This document shows, in pieces, positions 1 through 5,688 of a stretch of 11,716 nt of DNA (position 1 is the stretch's first letter; the number at the start of each line of letters is the position of its first letter). The notes below the pieces were generated by a model. That model saw only the letters and a program-made list of their open reading frames with translations, was not told the DNA's origin and ran no database searches. Made by a program: the position numbers and the translations under genes. Origin of the DNA: Candidatus Omnitrophota bacterium (GTDB lineage Bacteria > Omnitrophota > Gorgyraeia > Gygaellales > Profunditerraquicolaceae); contig JAQUOO010000033.1 in the NCBI GenBank assembly GCA_028717055.1, positions 1 through 11,716 of the forward strand, given 5' to 3'.

Positions 1-2133
1 ATCGCGAGTAATCTCCTCGTTGCCTAAACGGGTTTCGGTAGCTTCAATCTCAAACTCTTCAATATGTATAGAGGTAAAGGCGTCTTCCTTTACCAGTTTC
101 TCGCTGTTTAAAATAGCGTCTTCAAAGTTAAACCCGCGCCAAGGCATAAATGCGACTAAAACATTCTTTCCCAAAGCAAGCTCCGCATTTTTTGTAGCAA
201 TACCATCGGCAATTACTTCACCCCGTTCTACCCTATCACCAGGCTTAACGATCGGCCTCTGATTAATACAAGTATCGTTATTCGTGCGCAAGAATTTATT
301 CAAATGGTAGATTTTCTTGCCAATTGTAATGGAAGAAGCATCAATGCTGGTAACCTTCCCTGACTCTTCGGATACAAGCACCGTGCCGGAATCACGCGCA
401 ACTTTTTCTTCCATCAGGGTCCCGACTAAAGGAGGCTCGGTAATCATTAAAGGCACGCCTTGTCTCTGCATATTTGACCCCATCAACGCCCTGTTTGCAT
501 CATCATGCTCCAAGAAAGGAATTAAAGCAGCGGCAACCGAAACTAACTGCTTAGGAGAAACATCCATATATTGAACCTGTTTGCCGGGCACCTTGGGGAA
601 ATCGTTCTTATAACGACAGGACACTTCTTTTTCGACAAAATATCCGTTTTCATCCAGCGGAACATTGGCCTGCGCGATAATCATATCCTCTTCTATATCA
701 GCGGTTAAATAATCAATTTTTTTAGTAACCCGCCCATCTTCAACCTTGCGGTAGGGTGTTTCAATCAAACCCAAGTAATTCACCCTGGCAAACGTACTTA
801 AAGATGCGATCAAACCGATGTTCGGGCCTTCAGGGGTCTCAATGGGGCACACCCGGCCATAATGGGAAGGATGAATATCTCTTACTTCAAATCCAGCGCG
901 CTCACGAGACAATCCTCCCGGGCCTAAGGCGCTTAAGCGCCTCTTATGAGTCATTTCGGCCAAAGGATTAATTTGATCCATAAACTGAGACAACTGGCTG
1001 CGGCCGAAGAAATCGCGGATCTGATTGGATAATAATTTAGAATTAATCAGGTAATGCACATTGATATTATCAAACTCGCTTAAAATACTCAACCTTTCGC
1101 GAATGGACCTCTCCACGCGGGAAAGCCCTATGCGCATTTGATTCTGCACTAATTCACCGACGGTCTTAACGCGACGGTTGCCTAAATGATCAATATCATC
1201 GATCTTTCCAATACCGCTCTTCAAATTAATCAGATATTCTATAACCTTAACCACGGTATCGGAATCAAGTATGCGCTTATCCAGAGAAACATCCATTCCC
1301 AATTTTCTATTTAGAATAAACCTTCCCGCTCTCTCCAGATCATAGCGGGCAGGATCGAAAAATAATCTATAGAATAAAGCTTCCGCCGCTTCTTTAGTTA
1401 CCGGTTCAGTCGGCCTCATTTTACGATAAAAATCCATATAGGCTTCTTCTTTATTCTTGGTATAATCTTTTTTGAGGGTATTGACGATCTCGGGGTATTC
1501 TTTCCCGAAAGCCGCAATTATATCCTTGTCTTCGGAAAAACCGAGTATTCTTAAAATCTGGGTGGCGGGAAAATTCCTGCGGCGGTCAACATAAGCTAAA
1601 ATCGTTTCGGTTAAATCGTATTTAAATTCCAGCCAAGCGCCCCGGTAAGGGATAACTCTGCCGTAAAAAATTTTTTTACCCGTCGGATGCAGCTCTTCTT
1701 CAAAGGAAACACCGGGAGAACGCTGCAACTGGCTAACCACTACACGCTCATCTCCGTTAATAATAAAGGTGCCGGTTTCAGTCATTAACGGTATTTCGCC
1801 AAAATAAGCATCCTGCTCTTTAGTCTCTTTGGGAGTCGTCAGGCGGAACTTAACCTTTAGAGGAAGGGCGTACGAAAGGCTCCTTGTTTTAGACTCAGCC
1901 AGATTATACTTTGGCTTACCCAGCGAATAGCTTATAAATTCCAGCTTTACAGAGCGATTCGGGCTCTCAATAGGAAAAATCTCAGCAAAAACTTCCTGCA
2001 GGCCCTGGTGCTTTCTTTCATTTGGCTTGGCATCAAGCTGCAAAAACTCAGCGTAAGCCTCAAGCTGAACGTCTAACAGATTCGGTATATTATAGACTTC
2101 CTTGATTTTGGCAAAACTTTTTCGCTTAATCAT
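1..2133 (-). CDS. rpoB: DNA-directed RNA polymerase subunit beta (5' part, runs off window)
   Basis: Catalytic beta subunit of RNA polymerase. Translating the minus strand gives 711 residues in frame to the window edge, about half of a full-length RpoB. Recognisable segments in order are an N-terminal protrusion stretch (SFAKIKEVYNIPNLLD), the lobe with GEIPLMTETGTFIINGDERV, the rifampicin cluster FFGRSQLSQFMDQINPL followed by THKRRLSALGPGG near residues 375-406, then RERAGFEVRDIHPSHYGR and CPIETPEGPNIGL. The rifampicin-contacting positions equivalent to E. coli D516, H526 and S531 are the sensitive-type D, H and S. The ATG at 2133 gives an N-terminus of normal RpoB length. An in-frame ATG at 2193 with AAAGG six bases upstream would add 20 residues, partly hydrophobic, and cannot be excluded. 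It is last in the rplKAJL-rpoB order. rpoC presumably follows outside the window. Identity is certain; the start is less so. Confidence 0.97.
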   Translation of the reverse strand, partial: MIKRKSFAKIKEVYNIPNLLDVQLEAYAEFLQLDAKPNERKHQGLQEVFAEIFPIESPNRSVKLEFISYSLGKPKYNLAESKTRSLSYALPLKVKFRLTTPKETKEQDAYFGEIPLMTETGTFIINGDERVVVSQLQRSPGVSFEEELHPTGKKIFYGRVIPYRGAWLEFKYDLTETILAYVDRRRNFPATQILRILGFSEDKDIIAAFGKEYPEIVNTLKKDYTKNKEEAYMDFYRKMRPTEPVTKEAAEALFYRLFFDPARYDLERAGRFILNRKLGMDVSLDKRILDSDTVVKVIEYLINLKSGIGKIDDIDHLGNRRVKTVGELVQNQMRIGLSRVERSIRERLSILSEFDNINVHYLINSKLLSNQIRDFFGRSQLSQFMDQINPLAEMTHKRRLSALGPGGLSRERAGFEVRDIHPSHYGRVCPIETPEGPNIGLIASLSTFARVNYLGLIETPYRKVEDGRVTKKIDYLTADIEEDMIIAQANVPLDENGYFVEKEVSCRYKNDFPKVPGKQVQYMDVSPKQLVSVAAALIPFLEHDDANRALMGSNMQRQGVPLMITEPPLVGTLMEEKVARDSGTVLVSEESGKVTSIDASSITIGKKIYHLNKFLRTNNDTCINQRPIVKPGDRVERGEVIADGIATKNAELALGKNVLVAFMPWRGFNFEDAILNSEKLVKEDAFTSIHIEEFEIEATETRLGNEEITRD

Positions 2134-2217
2134 ATAATCTTTCTTATGACTGCTGACCGCTAGTATCGGCATCGATATCACCGACAATAACATTAGCAAC
2201 CTTTGAAAATATTGTCT

Positions 2218-2598
2218 TTATTTGAGTTCTACGGTAGCGCCGGCTGCCTCAAGCTTCTTCTTTATCTCTTCGGCTTCTTCTTTGGTTGCGCCTTCTTTAA
2301 TCGGTTTAGGAGCACCATCAACCAAATCTTTGGCTTCTTTTAAACCAAGATTGGTAATAGTGCGAACCTCTTTGATAACTGCGATTTTGTTTGCACCTGA
2401 GCTGGTTAAAACTACCGTAAAGGCAGTCTTCTCTTCGGCTGCGGGAGCAGCTCCAGCTGCGCCGCCTGCCGCGGGAGCAGCCATCATCGGCATATTCGCC
2501 TTAACCCCGAATTTCTCTTCCAGGGCTTTGACTAAATCCGATAACTCAAGCACGGTCATCTCTTCAATTGATTTAATCATTTCTTCTAACTTTGCCAT
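2218..2598 (-). CDS. rplL: 50S ribosomal protein L7/L12
   Basis: Acidic multi-copy stalk protein of the large subunit that recruits translational GTPases. At 126 residues it has normal length. An N-terminal helical dimerisation region (MAKLEEMIKSIEEMTVLELS), an Ala/Gly-rich flexible hinge at about residues 37-56, and a C-terminal globular domain with the conserved KIAVIKEVRTITNLGLKEAK segment are all visible. The start is supported by a very strong ribosome binding site, AAGGAGG, eight bases upstream of ATG. This is much better than the site of the preceding rplJ and fits the higher copy number of L12 per ribosome. The gene lies 108 bp after rplJ, across a structured spacer, and 84 bp before the chosen rpoB start. 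Confidence 0.98.
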   Translation of the reverse strand: MAKLEEMIKSIEEMTVLELSDLVKALEEKFGVKANMPMMAAPAAGGAAGAAPAAEEKTAFTVVLTSSGANKIAVIKEVRTITNLGLKEAKDLVDGAPKPIKEGATKEEAEEIKKKLEAAGATVELK

Positions 2599-2706
2599 CT
2601 TTCCTTCCTCCTTGTCTACCTAGACAACATCCGCTCAATTCTTCGCCACCTGGCGAACACCGGCGTAGTTCAAATAAGCGCCGGGTGCCTAATTAGCGCG
2701 GGGTGT
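2599..2706 (-). promoter_or_regulatory. Structured rplJ-rplL spacer with three hairpins and a strong rplL RBS
   Basis: Read on the minus strand from the rplJ stop, the spacer starts with two adjacent imperfect 18-bp direct repeats (2688-2705 and 2670-2687, 14 of 18 identical). Three possible stem-loops follow. The first, 2658-2687, pairs CACCGGCG with CGCCGGGTG around one bulge. The second, 2642-2657, is perfect: TTCGCC-AGGT-GGCGAA. The third, 2612-2627, is perfect: TTGTCT-AGGT-AGACAA. The third ends directly against the GGAGGAAGG ribosome binding site of rplL. No T-tract follows any of them, so they do not look like intrinsic terminators. Stability elements, processing sites or an interspersed palindromic repeat insertion are the alternatives. 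The structures are seen in the sequence; the role is inference. Confidence 0.6.
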
Positions 2707-3234
2707 CTAACTTGTCTTTTTTTGTTTTATTTGATCCAAACAAATAACAAATTTCGCCAACACCTGATTTAGCGTTATTACTAAACCCGATATCGGCGAA
2801 TTCAATGCGCCCACTACCTGAGCACGCAAAACTTCCTTTCCCGGAAGCTTAGCCATATGCTCAATATCTTTTTTCTCGATTATTTTATCGCTTAACGCGC
2901 CGCCTTCAAGCTTAAGCTGTTCGTGCTCTTTGGTAAAATTACATAAAACTTGCGATGCTGCCACGGGCTCGTCTTTAATAAAAATCAAACCGCACGGACC
3001 ATCTATATTTTTAACCAGGGGCTCTAATGTTGAATCTTTAAATGCCCGGCGGGCAACACTGTTTTTTACTACAAACAAAGAAGCGCTTGCTCCTTTTAAA
3101 ATTTGCCTCAAAGAACATAAATCCGGGCTGGATACCCCGGAGTATTTGACGATAAATACCGTCCCGGAATCTTTCAGTGTATTTTTAATACGGCTCTCCG
3201 AAGCCTCTTTAACAACTAAACCGATTTTTTTCAT
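2707..3234 (-). CDS. rplJ: 50S ribosomal protein L10
   Basis: Base of the L12 stalk; binds 23S rRNA near the GTPase centre and carries L12 dimers on its C-terminal helix. It has 175 residues, the normal family size. The N-terminal rRNA-binding domain (MKKIGLVVKEASESRIKN, then VFIVKYSGVSSPDLCSLRQ) and the KNSVARRAFK segment are typical of L10. The start follows the rplA stop by only four bases (TAA AAAA ATG) with no evident Shine-Dalgarno sequence, so translation is probably coupled to rplA. The long untranslated leader that carries the L10-L12 autoregulatory site upstream of rplJ in E. coli is missing here, so any L10 feedback would have to act elsewhere. Confidence 0.97.
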   Translation of the reverse strand: MKKIGLVVKEASESRIKNTLKDSGTVFIVKYSGVSSPDLCSLRQILKGASASLFVVKNSVARRAFKDSTLEPLVKNIDGPCGLIFIKDEPVAASQVLCNFTKEHEQLKLEGGALSDKIIEKKDIEHMAKLPGKEVLRAQVVGALNSPISGLVITLNQVLAKFVICLDQIKQKKTS

Positions 3235-3238
3235 TTTT

Positions 3239-3919
3239 TTATACCGCTAGGATTAATCCCGGATTCATCGATGTGGCGATAGAAAGGCTTTTTACAAACT
3301 TACCTTTCACTGATGCCGGCTTTGTCTCGTTTAACGCCTCAATTACTCTAGAGGCATTATCATATAATTTATCTTCGCTAAAAGACACTTTCCCTACTGA
3401 AAGATGAACTCCACCCTGTTTATCCACGCGGAATTCCACTTTCCCTTTCTTTACATCTTCAATCGCTTTTAATATATCATTAGTAACAGTTCCGGTTTTT
3501 GGACTAGGCATCAGGCCGCGGGGACCCAAAACCTTGCCTAATTTGCTTAAATCTTTCATCATCTCGGGAGTAGCAATCACACAATCGAAATCCATAAAAC
3601 CAGCCGCTACTTTGTCTATAAGCTCTACTCCTCCCACATGGTCGGCATTGGCAGAACGGGCAATCTTTTCGTGTTCCCCCTTACAAAAAACCGCCACCCG
3701 GATTTTTTTACCTGTTCCATGCGGCAGAATAACAGTTCCGCGAACCATTTGATCGCTCTTCTTTGTGTCAACGCTTAAATTAAAGTGCAAATCCACAGAA
3801 CTGTCGAATTTCGTCAGAGCCATCTTCTTCAACACGGTTATGGCCTCTTTAAGCTGATATATCTTATCCCTGTCTAATAACTTAACCGATTCCTGATATC
3901 TTTTGCTGCGCGTTTTCAT
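3239..3919 (-). CDS. rplA: 50S ribosomal protein L1
   Basis: L1 stalk protein of the large subunit, which binds 23S rRNA and contacts deacylated tRNA in the E site. The 226 residues match the usual length of about 230. The conserved L1 core is present: SVDLHFNLSVD near residue 41, RGTVILPHGTGK near 60, and LGKVLGPRGLMPSPKTGTV in the second domain near 126-144. L1 homologues act as translational repressors of their own mRNA in several bacteria, but no obvious L1 operator was identified here. The gene lies six bases after rplK and four before rplJ, inside one operon. Confidence 0.98.
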   Translation of the reverse strand: MKTRSKRYQESVKLLDRDKIYQLKEAITVLKKMALTKFDSSVDLHFNLSVDTKKSDQMVRGTVILPHGTGKKIRVAVFCKGEHEKIARSANADHVGGVELIDKVAAGFMDFDCVIATPEMMKDLSKLGKVLGPRGLMPSPKTGTVTNDILKAIEDVKKGKVEFRVDKQGGVHLSVGKVSFSEDKLYDNASRVIEALNETKPASVKGKFVKSLSIATSMNPGLILAV

Positions 3920-3925
3920 AGTAAT

Positions 3926-4354
3926 TTAACCCTCAACCGCTATGCCCATACTGCGGGCTGTCCCTTCGATGACCTTAATTGCTTGAGCCATATCCGAAGT
4001 ATTTAAATCCGACATTTTCTGTTTGGCAATCTCCTCAACCTGTTTCTTAGTAACCTTGCCTATGATCTCTTTTCCGCTGATGCCGCTAGCCTTGGCTAAA
4101 TTTGCCGCGCGCTTCAAAAGGACGGATGATGGAGGGCTCTTTATAATAAAGGTAAAGGATCTATCCTCATACACGCTAATAACAACCGGAAGAATCAACC
4201 CGTCTCTACCTTTAGTCTGATCATTGAACTGCTTACAAAACTGCATGATGTTCACGCCATGCTGTCCCAATGCCGGGCCAACCGGAGGTGCCGGATTAGC
4301 CTGAGCCGCCGGTACATGTAACTTAATCTGCGCTTTAATCGCTTTCTTTGCCAT
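3926..4354 (-). CDS. rplK: 50S ribosomal protein L11
   Basis: Large-subunit protein that binds the GTPase-associated centre of 23S rRNA and is needed for stringent-response signalling through RelA-type enzymes. It has the usual 142 residues. The N-terminal proline-rich switch domain (PAAQANPAPPVGPALGQHG, residues about 15-33) and the C-terminal rRNA-binding domain, with ISGKEIIGKVTKKQVEEIA and the terminal GTARSMGI, are intact. The ATG lies two bases after the nusG stop, so the two are tightly linked. Order nusG-rplK-rplA is the common bacterial arrangement. Confidence 0.98.
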   Translation of the reverse strand: MAKKAIKAQIKLHVPAAQANPAPPVGPALGQHGVNIMQFCKQFNDQTKGRDGLILPVVISVYEDRSFTFIIKSPPSSVLLKRAANLAKASGISGKEIIGKVTKKQVEEIAKQKMSDLNTSDMAQAIKVIEGTARSMGIAVEG

Positions 4355-4356
4355 AT

Positions 4357-4884
4357 TTAAATTTTCTCAACCTGCCAATACTCCAATTCCACCGGAGTAG
4401 AACGCCCAAAAATGGAAACACTCACCTTAATCTTGCCTTTTTCCGGATGAATCTCGTCGATTGTCCCGTTAAAATTCTGGAATGGACCTTCGGTTACCCT
4501 TACCTGCTCACCCTTCTCAAAAACGATCTTCGGACTGGGTTTAACCTGGGTATCCTTTGTTTTCTTTAAGATATTATCCACTTCGCTTTGAGGAAGAGGC
4601 ATGGGTTTTTTACCTAAACCTATGAAACCGGTAACTCCGGGAGCAGTCTTAACAAACAAATATGTCTTTTCATTCAACTCCATCTCTACCAGAAGATAAC
4701 CCGGAAAGAATTTTCTCTGGGATATTTTCTTTTTCCCGGAACGGACTTCAGAAACCTGTTCGGTTGGAATAATTACGCTGGAAATAGCATCCTGCAAACC
4801 GGAAGCGGCAATCTTAATCTCTAAAGAAGTCTTTACTTTATCCTCTAAACCAGTTTGTGTATGCACTACGTACCAGTTTTTCAT
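4357..4884 (-). CDS. nusG: Transcription termination/antitermination factor NusG
   Basis: Processivity factor that binds RNA polymerase over the clamp and links it to Rho or the ribosome. The 175 residues show the NGN domain (KNWYVVHTQTGLEDKVK at the N-terminus, QRKFFPGYLLVEM near 56-68, PGVTGFIG near 83-90) and a C-terminal KOW domain (EKGEQVRVTEGPFQNFNGTI near 122-141). The start is fixed by KNWYVVHTQ. Its initiation region is unusual: the last two bases of a perfect 14-bp inverted repeat are the AT of the ATG, and the best purine-rich ribosome-binding sequence, AAAAGGG, ends 12 bases upstream, longer than normal. Translation may therefore depend on local RNA folding or on ribosomes arriving from secE. 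Confidence 0.97.
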   Translation of the reverse strand: MKNWYVVHTQTGLEDKVKTSLEIKIAASGLQDAISSVIIPTEQVSEVRSGKKKISQRKFFPGYLLVEMELNEKTYLFVKTAPGVTGFIGLGKKPMPLPQSEVDNILKKTKDTQVKPSPKIVFEKGEQVRVTEGPFQNFNGTIDEIHPEKGKIKVSVSIFGRSTPVELEYWQVEKI

Positions 4885-4935
4885 CCCGTTAGAAATCCCT
4901 TTTCATTCCCCCGTTAGCTTTATTTCTAACGGGAT
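4883..4935 (-). repeat. Perfect 14-bp inverted repeat with third competing arm, secE-nusG spacer
   Basis: Arm A (4922-4935, minus strand ATCCCGTTAGAAAT) is the exact reverse complement of arm C (4883-4896, ATTTCTAACGGGAT), separated by 25 bases. Within that loop, arm B (4910-4917, CTAACGGG) repeats the core of C. A can therefore pair with B (8 bp, 8-base loop) or with C (14 bp), but not both. C reaches into the nusG start codon. The unit looks either like a two-state RNA switch or like a palindromic interspersed element that landed between the genes. Pairing is seen in the sequence; both functions are inferred. Confidence 0.8.
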
Positions 4936-4939
4936 TCAT
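4889..4939 (-). other. Possible 16-codon leader ORF between secE and nusG
   Basis: An ATG overlaps the last base of the secE stop codon (TAATG) and opens a 16-codon frame, MNPVRNKANGGMKRDF, ending at a TAA four bases before the nusG ATG. Ribosomes ending secE could reinitiate here, unfold the inverted repeat and deliver themselves to nusG. It may equally be chance, because it is made entirely of the palindrome. There is no independent evidence that it is translated. Confidence 0.25.
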
Positions 4940-5130
4940 TATTTAAATAGTAAACTTAATAATTTGGAAAGAAAAATATCCAACACTCCGATAAAAATAC
5001 CCAATATCAAAGTCACGACTATAACCACCAGCGTTGACGCTAGCAACTCTTCACGCGTGCTCCAGGCAACCTTTCCTAACTCTGCCTTTACTTCTTTGAT
5101 AAAATTTACCGGCCTTGCTATTAAGTTCAT
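4939..5130 (-). CDS. secE: Preprotein translocase subunit SecE
   Basis: Small essential subunit of the SecYEG channel in the inner membrane. At 63 residues it is the short, single-membrane-span form found in most bacteria outside the enterobacteria. An N-terminal amphipathic stretch (NFIKEVKAELGKVAWSTREELL) carries the family pattern of a basic amphipathic helix followed by K-V-x-W. It leads into one hydrophobic helix (STLVVIVVTLILGIFIGVLDI). Purine-rich GGAG and AAAGG sequences precede the ATG. The gene follows tRNA-Trp by 37 bases and precedes nusG, the standard order. Confidence 0.96.
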   Translation of the reverse strand: MNLIARPVNFIKEVKAELGKVAWSTREELLASTLVVIVVTLILGIFIGVLDIFLSKLLSLLFK

Positions 5131-5167
5131 CGTTCCTTTTTTACTCCTTAGCCGCCTGCAAAAACTA

Positions 5168-5238
5168 CAGGAGCGGCAGGACTTGAACCTGCAGTCACGG
5201 TTTTGGAGACCGTTGGTTTGCCATTAACCGACGCCCCT
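5168..5238 (-). tRNA. tRNA-Trp (anticodon CCA)
   Basis: A full cloverleaf folds on the minus strand. The acceptor stem AGGGGCG pairs with CGCTCCT including one G-T wobble. The anticodon stem ACGGT/ACCGT carries loop CTCCAAA with anticodon CCA at 5204-5206. The T stem GCAGG/CCTGC has loop TTCAAGT. The discriminator base is G, as expected for bacterial tRNA-Trp. The 3' CCA is not encoded (TAG follows), so it must be added by a nucleotidyltransferase. It sits five bases after the rpmG stop codon, so the mRNA must be cut to release it. Confidence 0.96.
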
Positions 5239-5243
5239 AATCA

Positions 5244-5393
5244 TTATTTTGTTTCTTTATGCGGGGTATGCTTATGACAGGACTGACAAAACTTGCTTAT
5301 TTCTAAACGGTCCTGGTGCAGTTTCTTATTTTTTGTCGTCGTATAATTTCTATTCTTGCAAACCGTACACTCTAATGTTATGATTTCGCGCAT
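5244..5393 (-). CDS. rpmG: 50S ribosomal protein L33 (zinc-binding form)
   Basis: A 49-residue protein too short for many gene finders. It begins MREIITLECTVCKNRNYTTT and ends HKHTPHKETK. Two CxxC pairs, C9/C12 and C36/C39, form the zinc ribbon of the C+ type of L33. The NYTTTKNKK stretch is the conserved basic part of the family. The position between tRNA-Thr and tRNA-Trp upstream of secE is typical for rpmG in many bacteria. No strong Shine-Dalgarno sequence is visible before its ATG (preceding bases are TTAAAAA). Having the C+ form implies zinc-dependent folding; a zinc-independent paralogue, if any, would be elsewhere. Confidence 0.95.
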   Translation of the reverse strand: MREIITLECTVCKNRNYTTTKNKKLHQDRLEISKFCQSCHKHTPHKETK

Positions 5394-5403
5394 TTTTTAA
5401 TGA

Positions 5404-5445
5404 GCGCATAGCTTACGAACACTCTAGCGTAAGTAAGTTATTGCG
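5404..5445 (-). other. Imperfect stem-loop between tRNA-Thr and rpmG
   Basis: In the 59-base spacer the minus strand has CTTACG (5428-5433) pairing with CGTAAG (5412-5417), and an outer CGCA/TGCG pair that could extend it across an internal loop. No T-tract follows on the minus strand. A role in separating the tRNA from the mRNA is possible but not shown. Confidence 0.3.
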
Positions 5446-5452
5446 TGAATTA

Positions 5453-5525
5453 AGCTGGAGACGAGAATTGAACTCGTGACCCCGTCCTTACCAAGGACGT
5501 GCTCTGCCAACTGAGCTACTCCAGC
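5453..5525 (-). tRNA. tRNA-Thr (anticodon GGT)
   Basis: Cloverleaf on the minus strand. The acceptor stem GCTGGAG/CTCCAGC is perfect. The D arm contains AGCTCAGTTGGCAGAGC. The anticodon stem CGTCC/GGACG holds loop TTGGTAA with anticodon GGT at 5490-5492. The T stem is ACGAG/CTCGT with loop TTCAATT. The discriminator is T and the CCA end is not encoded. It is the first product of the ribosomal operon downstream of the promoter; tRNA-Thr next to tuf/secE is a common bacterial arrangement. Confidence 0.97.
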
Positions 5526-5652
5526 GTTACCTTTTTTAAATGACCGCCGGAGGAATGATTACCAAAATAAAAAAAATCCAGCAAAGAACTTTTCTTAAAA
5601 TTCTTTTTTATATATTCCAAATTGAAGTTTGTTGTTACCTCGATTTACGTAA
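5526..5652 (-). other. Operon leader between promoter and tRNA-Thr
   Basis: About 127 bases with no gene. A TTACGTAA palindrome (5645-5652) lies just after the expected transcription start. A 10-bp AT-rich stem with one bulged base and a 3-base loop (5583-5606) is followed, after six bases, by eight T (5569-5576). The stem is weak and not adjacent to the T run, so I do not call it a terminator. The leader would be trimmed from the tRNA 5' end by RNase P. Confidence 0.5.
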
Positions 5653-5653
5653 G

Positions 5654-5688
5654 CAATAAAATATATACTACTTTAGCACACTTGTCAA
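5654..5688 (-). promoter_or_regulatory. Sigma70-type promoter of the tRNA-Thr/rpmG/secE-nusG-rpl-rpoB operon
   Basis: On the minus strand, TTGACA (5683-5688) is separated by exactly 17 bases from TATATT (5660-5665). This is a consensus -35, optimal spacing and a one-mismatch -10. Initiation is expected near the G at 5654. The -35 box overlaps the TGA stop of rsmA. Placement ahead of a translation operon fits a strong housekeeping promoter. No second promoter of this quality was seen in the window. Confidence 0.85.

Noticed and set aside
1000..1180. Rifampicin-resistance-type substitutions in RpoB (Ala at position 522, Arg at 508 by E. coli numbering)
   Set aside because: Ala at 522 occurs in rifampicin-sensitive species such as Bacillus, and the key D516, H526 and S531 positions are sensitive-type.
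2222..2623. 133-codon plus-strand open frame opposite rplL
   Set aside because: Mirror of the alanine-rich rplL codons; no recognisable domain and it runs antisense to a certain gene.
5577..5590. boxA-like antitermination sequence (AGTTCTTTGC) in the leader
   Set aside because: Only a partial match to the boxA consensus in an AT-rich stretch, and no boxB or boxC context.
5569..5606. Hairpin plus eight T in the operon leader as an attenuator or terminator
   Set aside because: The stem is nearly all A-T with a bulge, and six bases separate it from the T run. A terminator here would block the whole ribosomal operon.
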